A DNA stretch of 64,000 bases from assembly GCA_965661055.1 (NCBI GenBank), contig CBFICS010000004.1, positions 83,575 to 147,574 on the forward strand. Direction: 5' to 3'. This DNA is from CBFHSF01 sp965661055 (lineage in GTDB: Bacteria; Bacteroidota; Bacteroidia; Flavobacteriales; Schleiferiaceae). The number at the start of each line of letters is the position of its first letter. The first letter of the stretch is position 1. The notes under the pieces were generated by a model. The model saw only the letters and a program-made list of their open reading frames with translations. It ran no database searches and was not told the origin of the DNA. A program made the position numbers and the translations under genes. Of this stretch, positions 28,101 through 35,436 are shown one piece after another.

Positions 28101-28948
28101 TCTTTTTCAAGAATAGTATCTCTATCTAAAACAACTTCGTTTCTTTCAATAGATACAACTTCACCTGTATCCTCATCAACGAAATCTTCAATCCATGTCT
28201 TAAGTACACGAGCAGCTAACTTTCTACCCAATACTCTTTTTAGACCTGTTTTAGATACTTTAACCTCTTCTGCAAGGTCAAAGATTTCAAGAATATCTTT
28301 ATCTCTTTCGTATCCGATAGAACGCAATAAGGTAGTTACAGGTAACTTTTTCTTACGATCAATGTACGCATACATTACACTATTAATATCCGTCGCGAAT
28401 TCAATCCAAGAACCCTTGAAAGGAATAATACGAGCAGAATACAGTTTGGTTCCGTTCGCGTGGTAGCTCTGTCCGAAGAAAACTCCAGGATATCTATGCA
28501 ACTGAGAAACAATAACGCGCTCTGCACCATTAATAATAAAGGTACCACGAGGCGACATATAAGGAATAGTACCTAAGAATACATCTTGAACGATAGTTTC
28601 AAAATCTTCGTGTTCTGGATCGGTACAGTATAGTTTAAGTCTAGCTTTAAGGGGGACACTAAATGTCAATCCTCTTTCAATACACTCTTCTTCAGAGTAG
28701 CGAGGAGGATCAATAAAATAGTCAATAAACTCTAATACGAATTGATTTCTCGCATCAGAAATTGGGAAGTTTTCTGCGAAGGTGTTGTATAACGCCTCAT
28801 CAGATCGATCCTCAGGCTTGGTGTCGATCTGGAAAAAGTCCCTGAACGATTTTAGTTGAAGATCCAGAAAATCCGGATAGTCAGCATTTACCAGAGTTGA
28901 GGCAAAATTAATCCTTTCGGTGGATGATTGAGCCGGGGAATTTGCCAT
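25127..28948 (-). CDS. rpoB: DNA-directed RNA polymerase subunit beta
   Basis: A 1273-residue subunit. The rifampicin-binding region is intact ([34 protein letters not shown] near residues 465-500, here quoted only by its ends [13 protein letters not shown] and [12 protein letters not shown]). Later blocks include [12 protein letters not shown] and the C-terminal [21 protein letters not shown] segment that contacts beta'. The bases show the wild-type rifampicin-cluster residues Q, D, H, R and S. The start lies 99 bp after rplL, with a two-stem hairpin in the gap. Confidence 0.99.
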   Translation of the reverse strand: [1273 protein letters not shown]

Positions 28949-28980
28949 AGCTATAAATCAAAAGTTAGTTTATACACAAA

Positions 28981-29027
28981 AGGGTTTAGGCCCATCCCGA
29001 CGTGAAGCCGGGAAAGACCTAAACCTT
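28981..29027 (-). other. Two-stem hairpin between rplL and rpoB (possible attenuator)
   Basis: The outer stem pairs AGGGTTTAGG (28981-28990) with CCTAAACCTT (29018-29027), with one G-T pair. An inner stem pairs TCCCG with CGGGA. On the minus strand only TTTT follows, so termination would be partial. In E. coli this same gap also holds an attenuator and an RNase III site, but homology is not implied. Confidence 0.6.
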
Positions 29028-29047
29028 AAAAGGTGGACGAGAAGAAA

Positions 29048-29422
29048 TTATTTCAACTCAACCTCAGCACCAGCTTCTTCAAGCTGAGTCTTCAAAGCAG
29101 TTGCTTCATCTTTAGAAACACCTTCTTTGATTGCGCTAGGCGCACCGTCTACTTTTTCTTTAGCTTCTTTCAAGCCAAGACCAGTCATTTCCTTAACAAG
29201 TTTTACTACTGCAAGCTTAGAAGCTCCAGCACCTTTAAGGATTACGTCAAATTCAGTTTGCTCTTCCGCTGCACCAGCGTCACCAGCAGGACCTGCAGCA
29301 ACTGCAACAGCAGCAGCAGCTGGTTCAATACCGTGTTCTTCTTTTAAATAAGCAGCTAATTCGTTAACTTCTTTTACTGTAAGGTTAACTAGAGCGTCTC
29401 CTAATTCTTTAATATCAGCCAT
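29048..29422 (-). CDS. rplL: Ribosomal protein bL12 (L7/L12)
   Basis: A 124-residue acidic stalk protein that recruits translation GTPases. The N-terminal dimerisation helices (1-33) lead into an Ala/Gly-rich hinge (about 34-52). The C-terminal domain carries the factor-binding signature AVVKLVKEMTGLGLKEAKEKV. It is encoded 76 bp after rplJ in the usual order. Confidence 0.98.
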   Translation of the reverse strand: MADIKELGDALVNLTVKEVNELAAYLKEEHGIEPAAAAVAVAAGPAGDAGAAEEQTEFDVILKGAGASKLAVVKLVKEMTGLGLKEAKEKVDGAPSAIKEGVSKDEATALKTQLEEAGAEVELK

Positions 29423-29498
29423 TTTCCGTTGTTTTTAAAAAATAAAATTTAGCAATTCAATTGGAAGCTTGAGTGCGTACTTTTAAATGGATTGGAAC

Positions 29499-30023
29499 TT
29501 ACGCGCGCTCTTCTAGAGCTTTCACCAAACCAGCAATCTTCTGACCGCCACCGCCTTGAAGGGCAGAAATAACGTTTTTCGCAGGAGATTGAAGTAAAGT
29601 AATTACGTCGCCAATCAATTCTTCTTTAGACTTAATTTGAGTTAGAGACTCTAATTGGTCGTCTCCAACATAGATAGATTCCTCAATGTAAGCACCTTTC
29701 AAAAGTGGTTTTGTTTGGTCCTTCTTACGGAAATCTTTAATCAATCTTGCAGGCGCGTTACCAGCCTCAGCAATCATAACGCTTGTGTTACCTACAAGAG
29801 TAGGATAGAGTTCTTCAAAGTTCTTTGAAGAGGCCTCCATAGCTTTTTTAAGCAGGGTATTCTTTACTACTGATAATTTAATATCCTTATTAAAAGCTGC
29901 GCGACGTAAGTTCGACGTGTCAACAGCGTTTAATCCAGCAATATCAGCAATGTAAACTGTATTCGTACCTTCAAGAAGTTGTGTTAACTCTTGTATGGCT
30001 TGATTTTTTTCTTCTCTTGTCAT
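29499..30023 (-). CDS. rplJ: Ribosomal protein uL10
   Basis: A 174-residue protein that anchors bL12 dimers to 23S rRNA. The N-terminal rRNA-binding domain contains NLRRAAFNKDIKLSVVKNTL. The C-terminal helix that binds bL12 contains LQGGGGQKIAGLVKALEERA. Only 21 bp separate it from rplA, so a long L10-type RNA leader as in E. coli does not fit here. Confidence 0.98.
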   Translation of the reverse strand: MTREEKNQAIQELTQLLEGTNTVYIADIAGLNAVDTSNLRRAAFNKDIKLSVVKNTLLKKAMEASSKNFEELYPTLVGNTSVMIAEAGNAPARLIKDFRKKDQTKPLLKGAYIEESIYVGDDQLESLTQIKSKEELIGDVITLLQSPAKNVISALQGGGGQKIAGLVKALEERA

Positions 30024-30044
30024 TCTGAAAGATCTTTAACTGTG

Positions 30045-30734
30045 TTATACAGATTTTGCATCAACTGCAATACCAGGACTCATGGTACTGTTAATATAAA
30101 TGCTCTTTACATAAGTTCCTTTAGCCGCAGTTGGCTTAAGCTTAATTAAAGTCTTGATTAGCTCTTCAGCGTTCTCTTGAATTTTATTAGGCTCGAAAGA
30201 TACTTTTCCGATAGAAGCATGAACAATACCGTAACGGTCAACTTTAAAGTCAATCTTACCTGACTTCACATCGTTAACTGCTTTAGCAACGTCCATAGTA
30301 ACAGTTCCTGTTTTAGGGTTTGGCATAAGACCACGAGGACCTAACACTCTACCTAGAGGACCAATTTTACCCATAACAGAAGGCATAGTGATGATAACAT
30401 CAACATCTGTCCAACCTTCTTTAATCTTCTGAATAAATTCGTCTAAACCAACGTAATCTGCACCGGCATCTTTAGCTTCTTGCTCCTTATCTGGAGTAAC
30501 CAAAGCTAAGACCTTTACATCTTTACCAGTTCCGTGAGGAAGTGTAACAACTCCACGAACCATTTGGTTTGCTTTACGAGGATCAACACCTAAACGTACT
30601 GCTAAATCAACTGAAGAGTCGAATTTAGTGTACGTAATTTCTTTTACAAGAGATGAGGCCTCCTCAAGAGAATATACTTTTTGGGCGTCTACTTTACCAA
30701 CAACCGCTTTTTGATTTTTTGTCAATTTTGCCAT
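30045..30734 (-). CDS. rplA: Ribosomal protein uL1
   Basis: A 229-residue L1-stalk protein. Typical blocks are VDLAVRLGVDPRKANQMVRG near residue 40, GPLGRVLGPRGLMPNPKTGT near 125, and YGIVHASIGKVSFE. In many bacteria L1 also represses its own operon, but I did not identify an L1-binding mimic near rplK. It is 18 bp downstream of rplK. Confidence 0.98.
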   Translation of the reverse strand: MAKLTKNQKAVVGKVDAQKVYSLEEASSLVKEITYTKFDSSVDLAVRLGVDPRKANQMVRGVVTLPHGTGKDVKVLALVTPDKEQEAKDAGADYVGLDEFIQKIKEGWTDVDVIITMPSVMGKIGPLGRVLGPRGLMPNPKTGTVTMDVAKAVNDVKSGKIDFKVDRYGIVHASIGKVSFEPNKIQENAEELIKTLIKLKPTAAKGTYVKSIYINSTMSPGIAVDAKSV

Positions 30735-30752
30735 TTCTTAAATATTTTGCAA

Positions 30753-31190
30753 TTAAAATGGTTTGTTTCCTGTAACCGTAATACCCATAGAACGGGCAGT
30801 ACCAGCAACCATACTCATTGCAGATTCAATGGTAAAACAGTTTAAATCTGGCATTTTGTCTTCGGCAATTGCGCGTACTTGATCCCAAGATACTTTTGCA
30901 ACTTTTACACGATTCGACTCAGCTGATCCACTCTTGATTTTTGCAGCTTCCAAAAGCTGAACGGCAGCTGGAGGAGTTTTGATAACAAAGTCAAAAGACT
31001 TATCAGTATAAACGTTAATAGATACTGGTAAAACCTTTCCGGCTTTGTCTTGAGTTCTAGCATTAAACTGCTTACAGAACTCCATAATGTTAACTCCAGC
31101 AGCACCAAGTGCAGGACCAACGGGTGGCGAAGGATTCGCCGCTCCACCGCGTACTTGCAGCTTTACTACTTTACTTATTTCTTTAGCCAT
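30753..31190 (-). CDS. rplK: Ribosomal protein uL11
   Basis: A 145-residue protein of the GTPase-associated centre. The Pro-rich N-terminal domain shows NPSPPVGPALGAAGVNIMEF. The C-terminal RNA-binding domain follows and ends with the conserved GTARSMGI block. It lies 77 bp after nusG and starts the L11-L1-L10-L12 run. Confidence 0.98.
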   Translation of the reverse strand: MAKEISKVVKLQVRGGAANPSPPVGPALGAAGVNIMEFCKQFNARTQDKAGKVLPVSINVYTDKSFDFVIKTPPAAVQLLEAAKIKSGSAESNRVKVAKVSWDQVRAIAEDKMPDLNCFTIESAMSMVAGTARSMGITVTGNKPF

Positions 31191-31267
31191 TACATTTATT
31201 ATTAAGTGATCGGTTTACAGTTATGAAATGGAAGCTTCCACAACTCACGAGCTCACATCACTTCAGT

Positions 31268-31819
31268 TTATCCTTCTTTCTCAACTTGCATATAGCTCAA
31301 TTCCAATGGAGTTTTTCTTCCGAAAATCTTAACCATCACTTCAAGCTTGCGCTTCTCTTCGTTAATCTTCTCAATGGTTCCATTAAATCCATTAAATGGA
31401 CCATCAATAACCTTAACTGTTTCTCCAATAACAAAGGGGATGTTTACTTGATCAGCGGTTTCAACCAACTCATCAACTTTACCTAGCATTCGCTTAACTT
31501 CAGATTCCCTTAACGGAACAGGATCTCCTCCTTTTGTTTCACCTAAAAATCCGATTACCCCTGGAATATTTTTAATGGTGTGCACTACCTCACCAGTAAG
31601 AACCGCTTCAACCATAATGTATCCTGGAAAGTAGTTTCTCTCTTTAGAAATTTTCTTTCCATTTCTGATTTGATATACCTTTTCAGTTGGAACGAGAACT
31701 TGTCCTAGATAGTCAGCTAAACCACTGTGTTCAACTTCACTTTCAATATAAGACTTTACTTTGTTCTCTTGTCCACTTACTGCGCGTACAACAAACCACT
31801 TTTTTCCAGAATCAGCCAT
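31268..31819 (-). CDS. nusG: Transcription elongation factor NusG
   Basis: A 183-residue factor that binds the RNA polymerase clamp and couples transcription to translation or Rho. The NGN domain covers about 1-115 (WFVVRAVSGQE, then FPGYIMVEA). The KOW domain fills the end (VKVIDGPFNGFNGTI). It is preceded 12 bp upstream by secE, the arrangement conserved across bacteria. Confidence 0.97.
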   Translation of the reverse strand: MADSGKKWFVVRAVSGQENKVKSYIESEVEHSGLADYLGQVLVPTEKVYQIRNGKKISKERNYFPGYIMVEAVLTGEVVHTIKNIPGVIGFLGETKGGDPVPLRESEVKRMLGKVDELVETADQVNIPFVIGETVKVIDGPFNGFNGTIEKINEEKRKLEVMVKIFGRKTPLELSYMQVEKEG

Positions 31820-31831
31820 TATTTGAATATC

Positions 31832-32026
31832 TTATTTAAATAGGTTGTATAGAATATCAAGAACCTCAGTAATACTTGTATCCATTACCCATATTAATAG
31901 TGCAAAAATAACAGATGCAATAATTACTAATACAGTACTCTTTTGCAGTCCGCTCAATTGAGGCCATGTAGTCTTGGCTACAAACTCCTCATATGATTCT
32001 TGAAAATAATGTCCTATTTTGCTCAT
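31832..32026 (-). CDS. secE: Preprotein translocase subunit SecE
   Basis: A 64-residue single-helix SecE of the short type. An amphipathic segment (VAKTTWPQLSGLQKSTV) carries the conserved TTWP motif and precedes one transmembrane helix (about 33-56). It stabilises SecY in the inner membrane. It lies between tRNA-Trp and nusG. Confidence 0.95.
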   Translation of the reverse strand: MSKIGHYFQESYEEFVAKTTWPQLSGLQKSTVLVIIASVIFALLIWVMDTSITEVLDILYNLFK

Positions 32027-32039
32027 GATTAAGTCTTTG

Positions 32040-32112
32040 CACGGGTTGAGAGGCTCGAACTCCCGACACCTGGTTTTGGAGACCAGTGCTCTACCAACTG
32101 AGCTAAACCCGT
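32040..32112 (-). tRNA. tRNA-Trp (anticodon CCA)
   Basis: A full cloverleaf: acceptor ACGGGTT / AACCCGT, D arm AGCTCAGTTGGTAGAGC, anticodon stem TGGTC with loop CTCCAAA, T arm with GTTCGAG. The discriminator is G, and the CCA end is not encoded. It lies between tuf and secE on the same strand. Confidence 0.96.
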
Positions 32113-32123
32113 ATTTGGAAATA

Positions 32124-32151
32124 AAGGCGTCCCGATCTCTCGGGACACCTT
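32124..32151 (-). other. Intercistronic hairpin between tuf and tRNA-Trp
   Basis: Stem GTCCCGA / TCGGGAC with a GAGA (GNRA-type) loop on the transcribed strand, extended by AAGG / CCTT after one mismatch. The short T-rich tail (TATTT) allows at most partial termination. It could also mark a processing site that frees tuf mRNA from tRNA-Trp. Confidence 0.65.
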
Positions 32152-32177
32152 CTTATTCCAATTATTTACTTATTGTC

Positions 32178-33365
32178 TTACTCAACAATTTCAGTAACCT
32201 GTCCAGCACCAACTGTACGTCCACCTTCACGGATAGCGAAACGAAGACCTTTGTTGATTGCAACTGGAGCGATCAAAGAAACATTGATTGTCAAGTTATC
32301 ACCAGGCATAACCATTTCTACTCCATCAGGAAGAGAAATTTCACCTGTTACGTCAGTAGTTCTTAAGTAGAACTGAGGACGGTATTTGTTGTGGAATGGA
32401 GTGTGACGTCCACCTTCTTCTTTTTTCAAGATATACACCTCAGCTTTGAACTTAGTGTGAGGAGTAATAGAACCTGGCTTACAGATAACCATACCACGAC
32501 GGATATCAGATTTTTCAATACCTCTTAAAAGGATACCTACGTTATCACCAGCTTCACCTCTATCAAGAATCTTACGGAACATTTCAACTCCAGTAATAGT
32601 AGAGCTTAATTTCTCATCACCAAATCCGATGATATCAACTGCGTCACCTGTGTTTGCAACACCAGTCTCAATACGACCAGTTGCTACAGTACCACGACCA
32701 GTGATAGTAAATACATCTTCGATAGGCATCAAGAATGGCTTATCTTTATCACGCTCTGGCTCTTCGATGTATGCATCAACTGCATCCATAAGCTCCATAA
32801 TAGTGTCAACCCACTTCTCTTCTCCGTTCAATCCACCTAATGCAGATCCAGAAATTACAGGAGCGTTATCACCATCATACTCATAGAATGATAATAATTC
32901 ACGAACTTCCATTTCTACTAGTTCAAGAAGTTCTTCATCGTCTACCATGTCAACTTTGTTCAAGAAAACTACGATACGAGGAATACCTACCTGACGTCCT
33001 AATAGGATGTGCTCACGAGTTTGTGGCATTGGACCATCTGTAGCAGCTACTACAAGAATAGCACCGTCCATTTGAGCAGCACCAGTAACCATGTTCTTTA
33101 CGTAATCCGCGTGACCTGGACAGTCAACGTGCGCGTAGTGACGGTTAGCAGTTTCATACTCAACGTGTGAAGTATTAATAGTAATACCACGTTCTTTTTC
33201 TTCTGGAGCGTTATCGATAGAATCGAAGTCACGTTTCGCAGAAAGCCCTTTACTTGCCAATACCGTAGTAATTGCAGCAGTTAAGGTAGTTTTACCATGG
33301 TCTACGTGACCGATGGTACCAATGTTCAAGTGTGGTTTTGAACGTACAAAATTCTCCTTTGCCAT
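32178..33365 (-). CDS. tuf: Translation elongation factor Tu
   Basis: A 395-residue GTPase that delivers aminoacyl-tRNA to the ribosome. The G motifs are intact: GHVDHGKTT at residue 18, DCPGHADY near 81, NKVD near 136 and SALGG near 174. Domain 2 opens with GRGTVATGRIETG. It is flanked by tRNA-Thr(GGT) upstream and tRNA-Trp downstream, as in the ancient tRNA-tufB unit. Confidence 0.99.
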   Translation of the reverse strand: MAKENFVRSKPHLNIGTIGHVDHGKTTLTAAITTVLASKGLSAKRDFDSIDNAPEEKERGITINTSHVEYETANRHYAHVDCPGHADYVKNMVTGAAQMDGAILVVAATDGPMPQTREHILLGRQVGIPRIVVFLNKVDMVDDEELLELVEMEVRELLSFYEYDGDNAPVISGSALGGLNGEEKWVDTIMELMDAVDAYIEEPERDKDKPFLMPIEDVFTITGRGTVATGRIETGVANTGDAVDIIGFGDEKLSSTITGVEMFRKILDRGEAGDNVGILLRGIEKSDIRRGMVICKPGSITPHTKFKAEVYILKKEEGGRHTPFHNKYRPQFYLRTTDVTGEISLPDGVEMVMPGDNLTINVSLIAPVAINKGLRFAIREGGRTVGAGQVTEIVE

Positions 33366-33420
33366 GATCAGTTGTCTTTGTTGTTATTCATGTATAAAAA
33401 AAAAAGACTATACAACTTAG

Positions 33421-33492
33421 AGCCAATGACGGGATTTGAACCCGTGACCTCTTCCTTACCAAGGAAACGCTCTACCCCTGAGCTACACCGGC
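33421..33492 (-). tRNA. tRNA-Thr (anticodon GGT)
   Basis: Cloverleaf with acceptor GCCGGTG / CATTGGC (two G-T pairs), anticodon stem TTTCC / GGAAG and loop TTGGTAA. T loop is GTTCAAATC. CCA is not encoded. It is the last of four tRNAs ahead of tuf. Confidence 0.95.
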
Positions 33493-33514
33493 TTTTGGAC
33501 GCAAGTCCTAATTG

Positions 33515-33588
33515 AGCGGAAGACGGGATTCGAACCCGCGACCCTCAGCTTGGAAGGCTGATGCTCTAGCCAGCTGAGCTACTTCCGC
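33515..33588 (-). tRNA. tRNA-Gly (anticodon TCC)
   Basis: Cloverleaf with acceptor GCGGAAG / CTTCCGC, anticodon loop CTTCCAA in a five-pair stem, and T loop GTTCGAATC. CCA is not encoded. Confidence 0.96.
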
Positions 33589-33638
33589 AATTTGAAAACC
33601 TCTGTTACTTTCAACAGAAATTTCCTGGCTAATTAATG

Positions 33639-33721
33639 TGGGGAGAGCAGGATTCGAACCTGCGAAGGTGAAAACCAGCAGATTTACAGTCTGCCCTCGT
33701 TGGCCGCTTGAGTATCTCCCC
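33639..33721 (-). tRNA. tRNA-Tyr (anticodon GTA)
   Basis: Class II tRNA, 83 nt, with a long variable arm (GCTGGTTTTCACC region). Acceptor GGGGAGA / TCTCCCC, anticodon stem CAGA / TCTG around CTGTAAA. Discriminator A; CCA is not encoded. Confidence 0.96.
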
Positions 33722-33751
33722 GATACTACTAAATCTAAGAACTTTTAATTG

Positions 33752-33825
33752 AGCCGGTAGAGGGACTCGAACCCACGACCTGCTGATTACAAATCAGCTG
33801 CTCTAGCCAGCTGAGCTATACCGGC
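33752..33825 (-). tRNA. tRNA-Thr (anticodon TGT)
   Basis: Cloverleaf with acceptor GCCGGTA / TACCGGC, anticodon stem CTGAT / ATCAG and loop TTTGTAA, and T loop GTTCGAGTC. It is the first gene of the tRNA-tuf unit, about 33 bases after the predicted transcription start. Confidence 0.96.
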
Positions 33826-33864
33826 ACTCAATCCTATTTAAGCATACTGCTCAAAATGGGACTG

Positions 33865-33894
33865 CAAATGTAATAAAGAATTGAACTTGTCAAA
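33865..33894 (-). promoter_or_regulatory. Predicted promoter of the tRNA-tuf-secE-nusG-rpl-rpoBC unit
   Basis: On the minus strand TTTG (33894-33891), 18 nt, then TACATTTG (33872-33865), a full match to the Bacteroidota consensus. A T-rich stretch lies directly upstream of the -33 box. It sits 40 bases before the first tRNA. Confidence 0.7.
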
Positions 33895-34135
33895 AAAAAA
33901 GTTTATTTTTTTTCTTCTATCTTTTTTGGCCCTTCATTTCAGAGACAAAAAACATAGAAGTTTTATCCAATCCGGATTTTCCTAGGGGTATCATGTCAAT
34001 GAACTATACAGGTTGAACCCTGTTTTGAAAAGCGGTGGCAAAAGTCGCTTTTGATTCAATGCAAAACAAGAAAAAATTAAACCTTTTTTCACGTATATTC
34101 TTAGTGTTTTGTTTATCAACTATTTGAAAACAAAA
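33895..34135. other. Intergenic region between hpf and the tRNA cluster
   Basis: No open reading frame of note. It has A/T runs near 33891-33912, probably an UP-like part of the promoter, and a 7 bp hairpin (AAAAGCG / CGCTTTT, 34028-34052). I see no further RNA gene. Confidence 0.4.
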
Positions 34136-34156
34136 AAGCCGCAAAAAAAGCGGCTT
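34136..34156 (-). terminator. Terminator after hpf
   Basis: Stem AAGCCGC / GCGGCTT with a 7 nt loop, followed on the minus strand by TTTTTTG. It lies 21 bases past the hpf stop. Confidence 0.85.
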
Positions 34157-34177
34157 CCATAGGATGTGAGAGGTGAT

Positions 34178-34477
34178 TTACACACCACTCACCTTTTCTT
34201 TTCTCTTTTTGAGTTGTCTCCCTAATACTTCCGTTGCTTGGTCGGCTGCCTCTTCAAAAGACGTGCACTCCTTTTTAACTATCAAATCATTCCCTGGGAT
34301 GTTTAACCTAATTTCTACAATCTTATTCTCTTTTGAGTGGTTGTTATCTAATTTTAGATATACATCTCCATCAATGATTTTGTCGTAAAAGTGATCTAAC
34401 TTATCTAACTTCTTTTGTAAAAAATCTATAAGCTTTTGGTCAGCATTAAAGTTTACAGCTTGCACGTTCATCTTCAT
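34178..34477 (-). CDS. hpf: Ribosome hibernation promoting factor, short HPF/RaiA family
   Basis: A 99-residue protein of the short HPF/RaiA type that binds the 30S decoding region and silences ribosomes in stationary phase. It starts VQAVNFNADQKLIDFLQKKL, has the beta-alpha fold with KIVEIRLNIPGNDLIVKK, and ends in a basic helix (LGRQLKKRKEK). It lies 3 bp after the recombinase gene, so the two are an operon. A second ATG (34471) is also possible. Confidence 0.92.
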   Translation of the reverse strand: MKMNVQAVNFNADQKLIDFLQKKLDKLDHFYDKIIDGDVYLKLDNNHSKENKIVEIRLNIPGNDLIVKKECTSFEEAADQATEVLGRQLKKRKEKVSGV

Positions 34478-34480
34478 AAT

Positions 34481-35377
34481 TCACTTTTTTTTAGACCCAC
34501 CCCTAGGATGAGCCTGGTTATATACTGATTTTATTTTGTTAATTGAATTGTGAGTATAAATCTCAGTGGCTGATAAATTAGCATGCCCTAATAATTCTTT
34601 GATGGTGTTTAAATCAGCCCCTTGGTTTAATAAGTGTGTTGCAAAGGTATGTCGCATAAGGTGAGGACTCTTTTTATCTATACTCGTTGTCATACTAAGG
34701 TAAGAATTTACCCTATCATAAACAAGTTTTGGCGTGAGAGTTCTACCATCTTCAAGAAGGAAAAAACTACCCCTCTGATTACCATGAACTTGTTCTCTTA
34801 CTTTAACAAAACTTTGTATTTGTTGTTTCAACTGTGGGTGTATCGGAATGAGTCTTTCTTTTTTGCGCTTTCCAAACACTTTTAATACATCAGAACCTAA
34901 GTCAACGTTCTCCCAAACAAGATCGATTAACTCTTGTCGCCTCACCCCTGTAAAGTAAAAAAACATTAAAATCGTTTTATCTAATACTCCTGTGTAGTCC
35001 GTTGAATAAAGGTTATCTGAAAATAAAAATTCAATTTCATTTGTCTTTAAGGCTTCAACTATTCGTTTGGGTTGTTTTAGTCTAGAAATTGACTTCATAG
35101 GACTTACCTCGATTTCACCAATCTTTCGCAAGTAATTAAAAAGTGTAGTCAGGCTGCTGATCTTTCGATTGATGGTTCTATGAGACATACCCATTTCAGA
35201 CAGTTCCATGATCCACTCTCTAATCCACAGAGGCTTGACCTCTGAAAAGGTTGAAACTAGGTCGCGGTTATTCAAAAAAGAAACAAACTGGGTAATGTCT
35301 AATTCATACGACCGAACGGTATGATCAGAAAACCTCTTTTCGGTTTGTATGTATGTTATAAAGGAATGTATGTCCAT
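34481..35377 (-). CDS. XerC/D-type tyrosine recombinase
   Basis: A recombinase of about 298 residues. The SAM-like N-terminal domain covers about 1-90, then the catalytic domain. The active site is complete: Arg in GVRRQELIDL, Lys in GKRKKERLIPIHP, HLMRHTFATHLL, GHANLSATEIYTH with the nucleophilic Tyr. The length and lack of extra domains suggest a housekeeping Xer recombinase for chromosome dimer resolution; phage integrase is unlikely because no mobile genes are nearby. I choose the ATG at 35375-35377; an upstream GTG at 35389 would lie inside the rpsU terminator. Confidence 0.9.
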   Translation of the reverse strand: MDIHSFITYIQTEKRFSDHTVRSYELDITQFVSFLNNRDLVSTFSEVKPLWIREWIMELSEMGMSHRTINRKISSLTTLFNYLRKIGEIEVSPMKSISRLKQPKRIVEALKTNEIEFLFSDNLYSTDYTGVLDKTILMFFYFTGVRRQELIDLVWENVDLGSDVLKVFGKRKKERLIPIHPQLKQQIQSFVKVREQVHGNQRGSFFLLEDGRTLTPKLVYDRVNSYLSMTTSIDKKSPHLMRHTFATHLLNQGADLNTIKELLGHANLSATEIYTHNSINKIKSVYNQAHPRGGSKKK

Positions 35378-35380
35378 AAA

Positions 35381-35417
35381 AAAAGCCACACTAAGATACT
35401 ACTCTTGTGTGGCTTTT
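35381..35417 (-). terminator. Terminator between rpsU and the Xer gene
   Basis: Stem AAAAGCCACAC / GTGTGGCTTTT with a 15 nt loop, ending in TTTTTTT on the minus strand. It ends 3 bases before the recombinase start codon, so transcripts entering that gene must read through it. Confidence 0.75.
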
Positions 35418-35436
35418 ACTATGTAAAACGAGAAAT

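Noticed and set aside
31223..31486. An 87-codon plus-strand open frame over nusG
   Set aside because: Antisense shadow of nusG with no start signals.
34481..35389. GTG start four codons upstream for the Xer recombinase
   Set aside because: It lies inside the rpsU terminator stem, and the ATG at 35375-35377 fits the family better.
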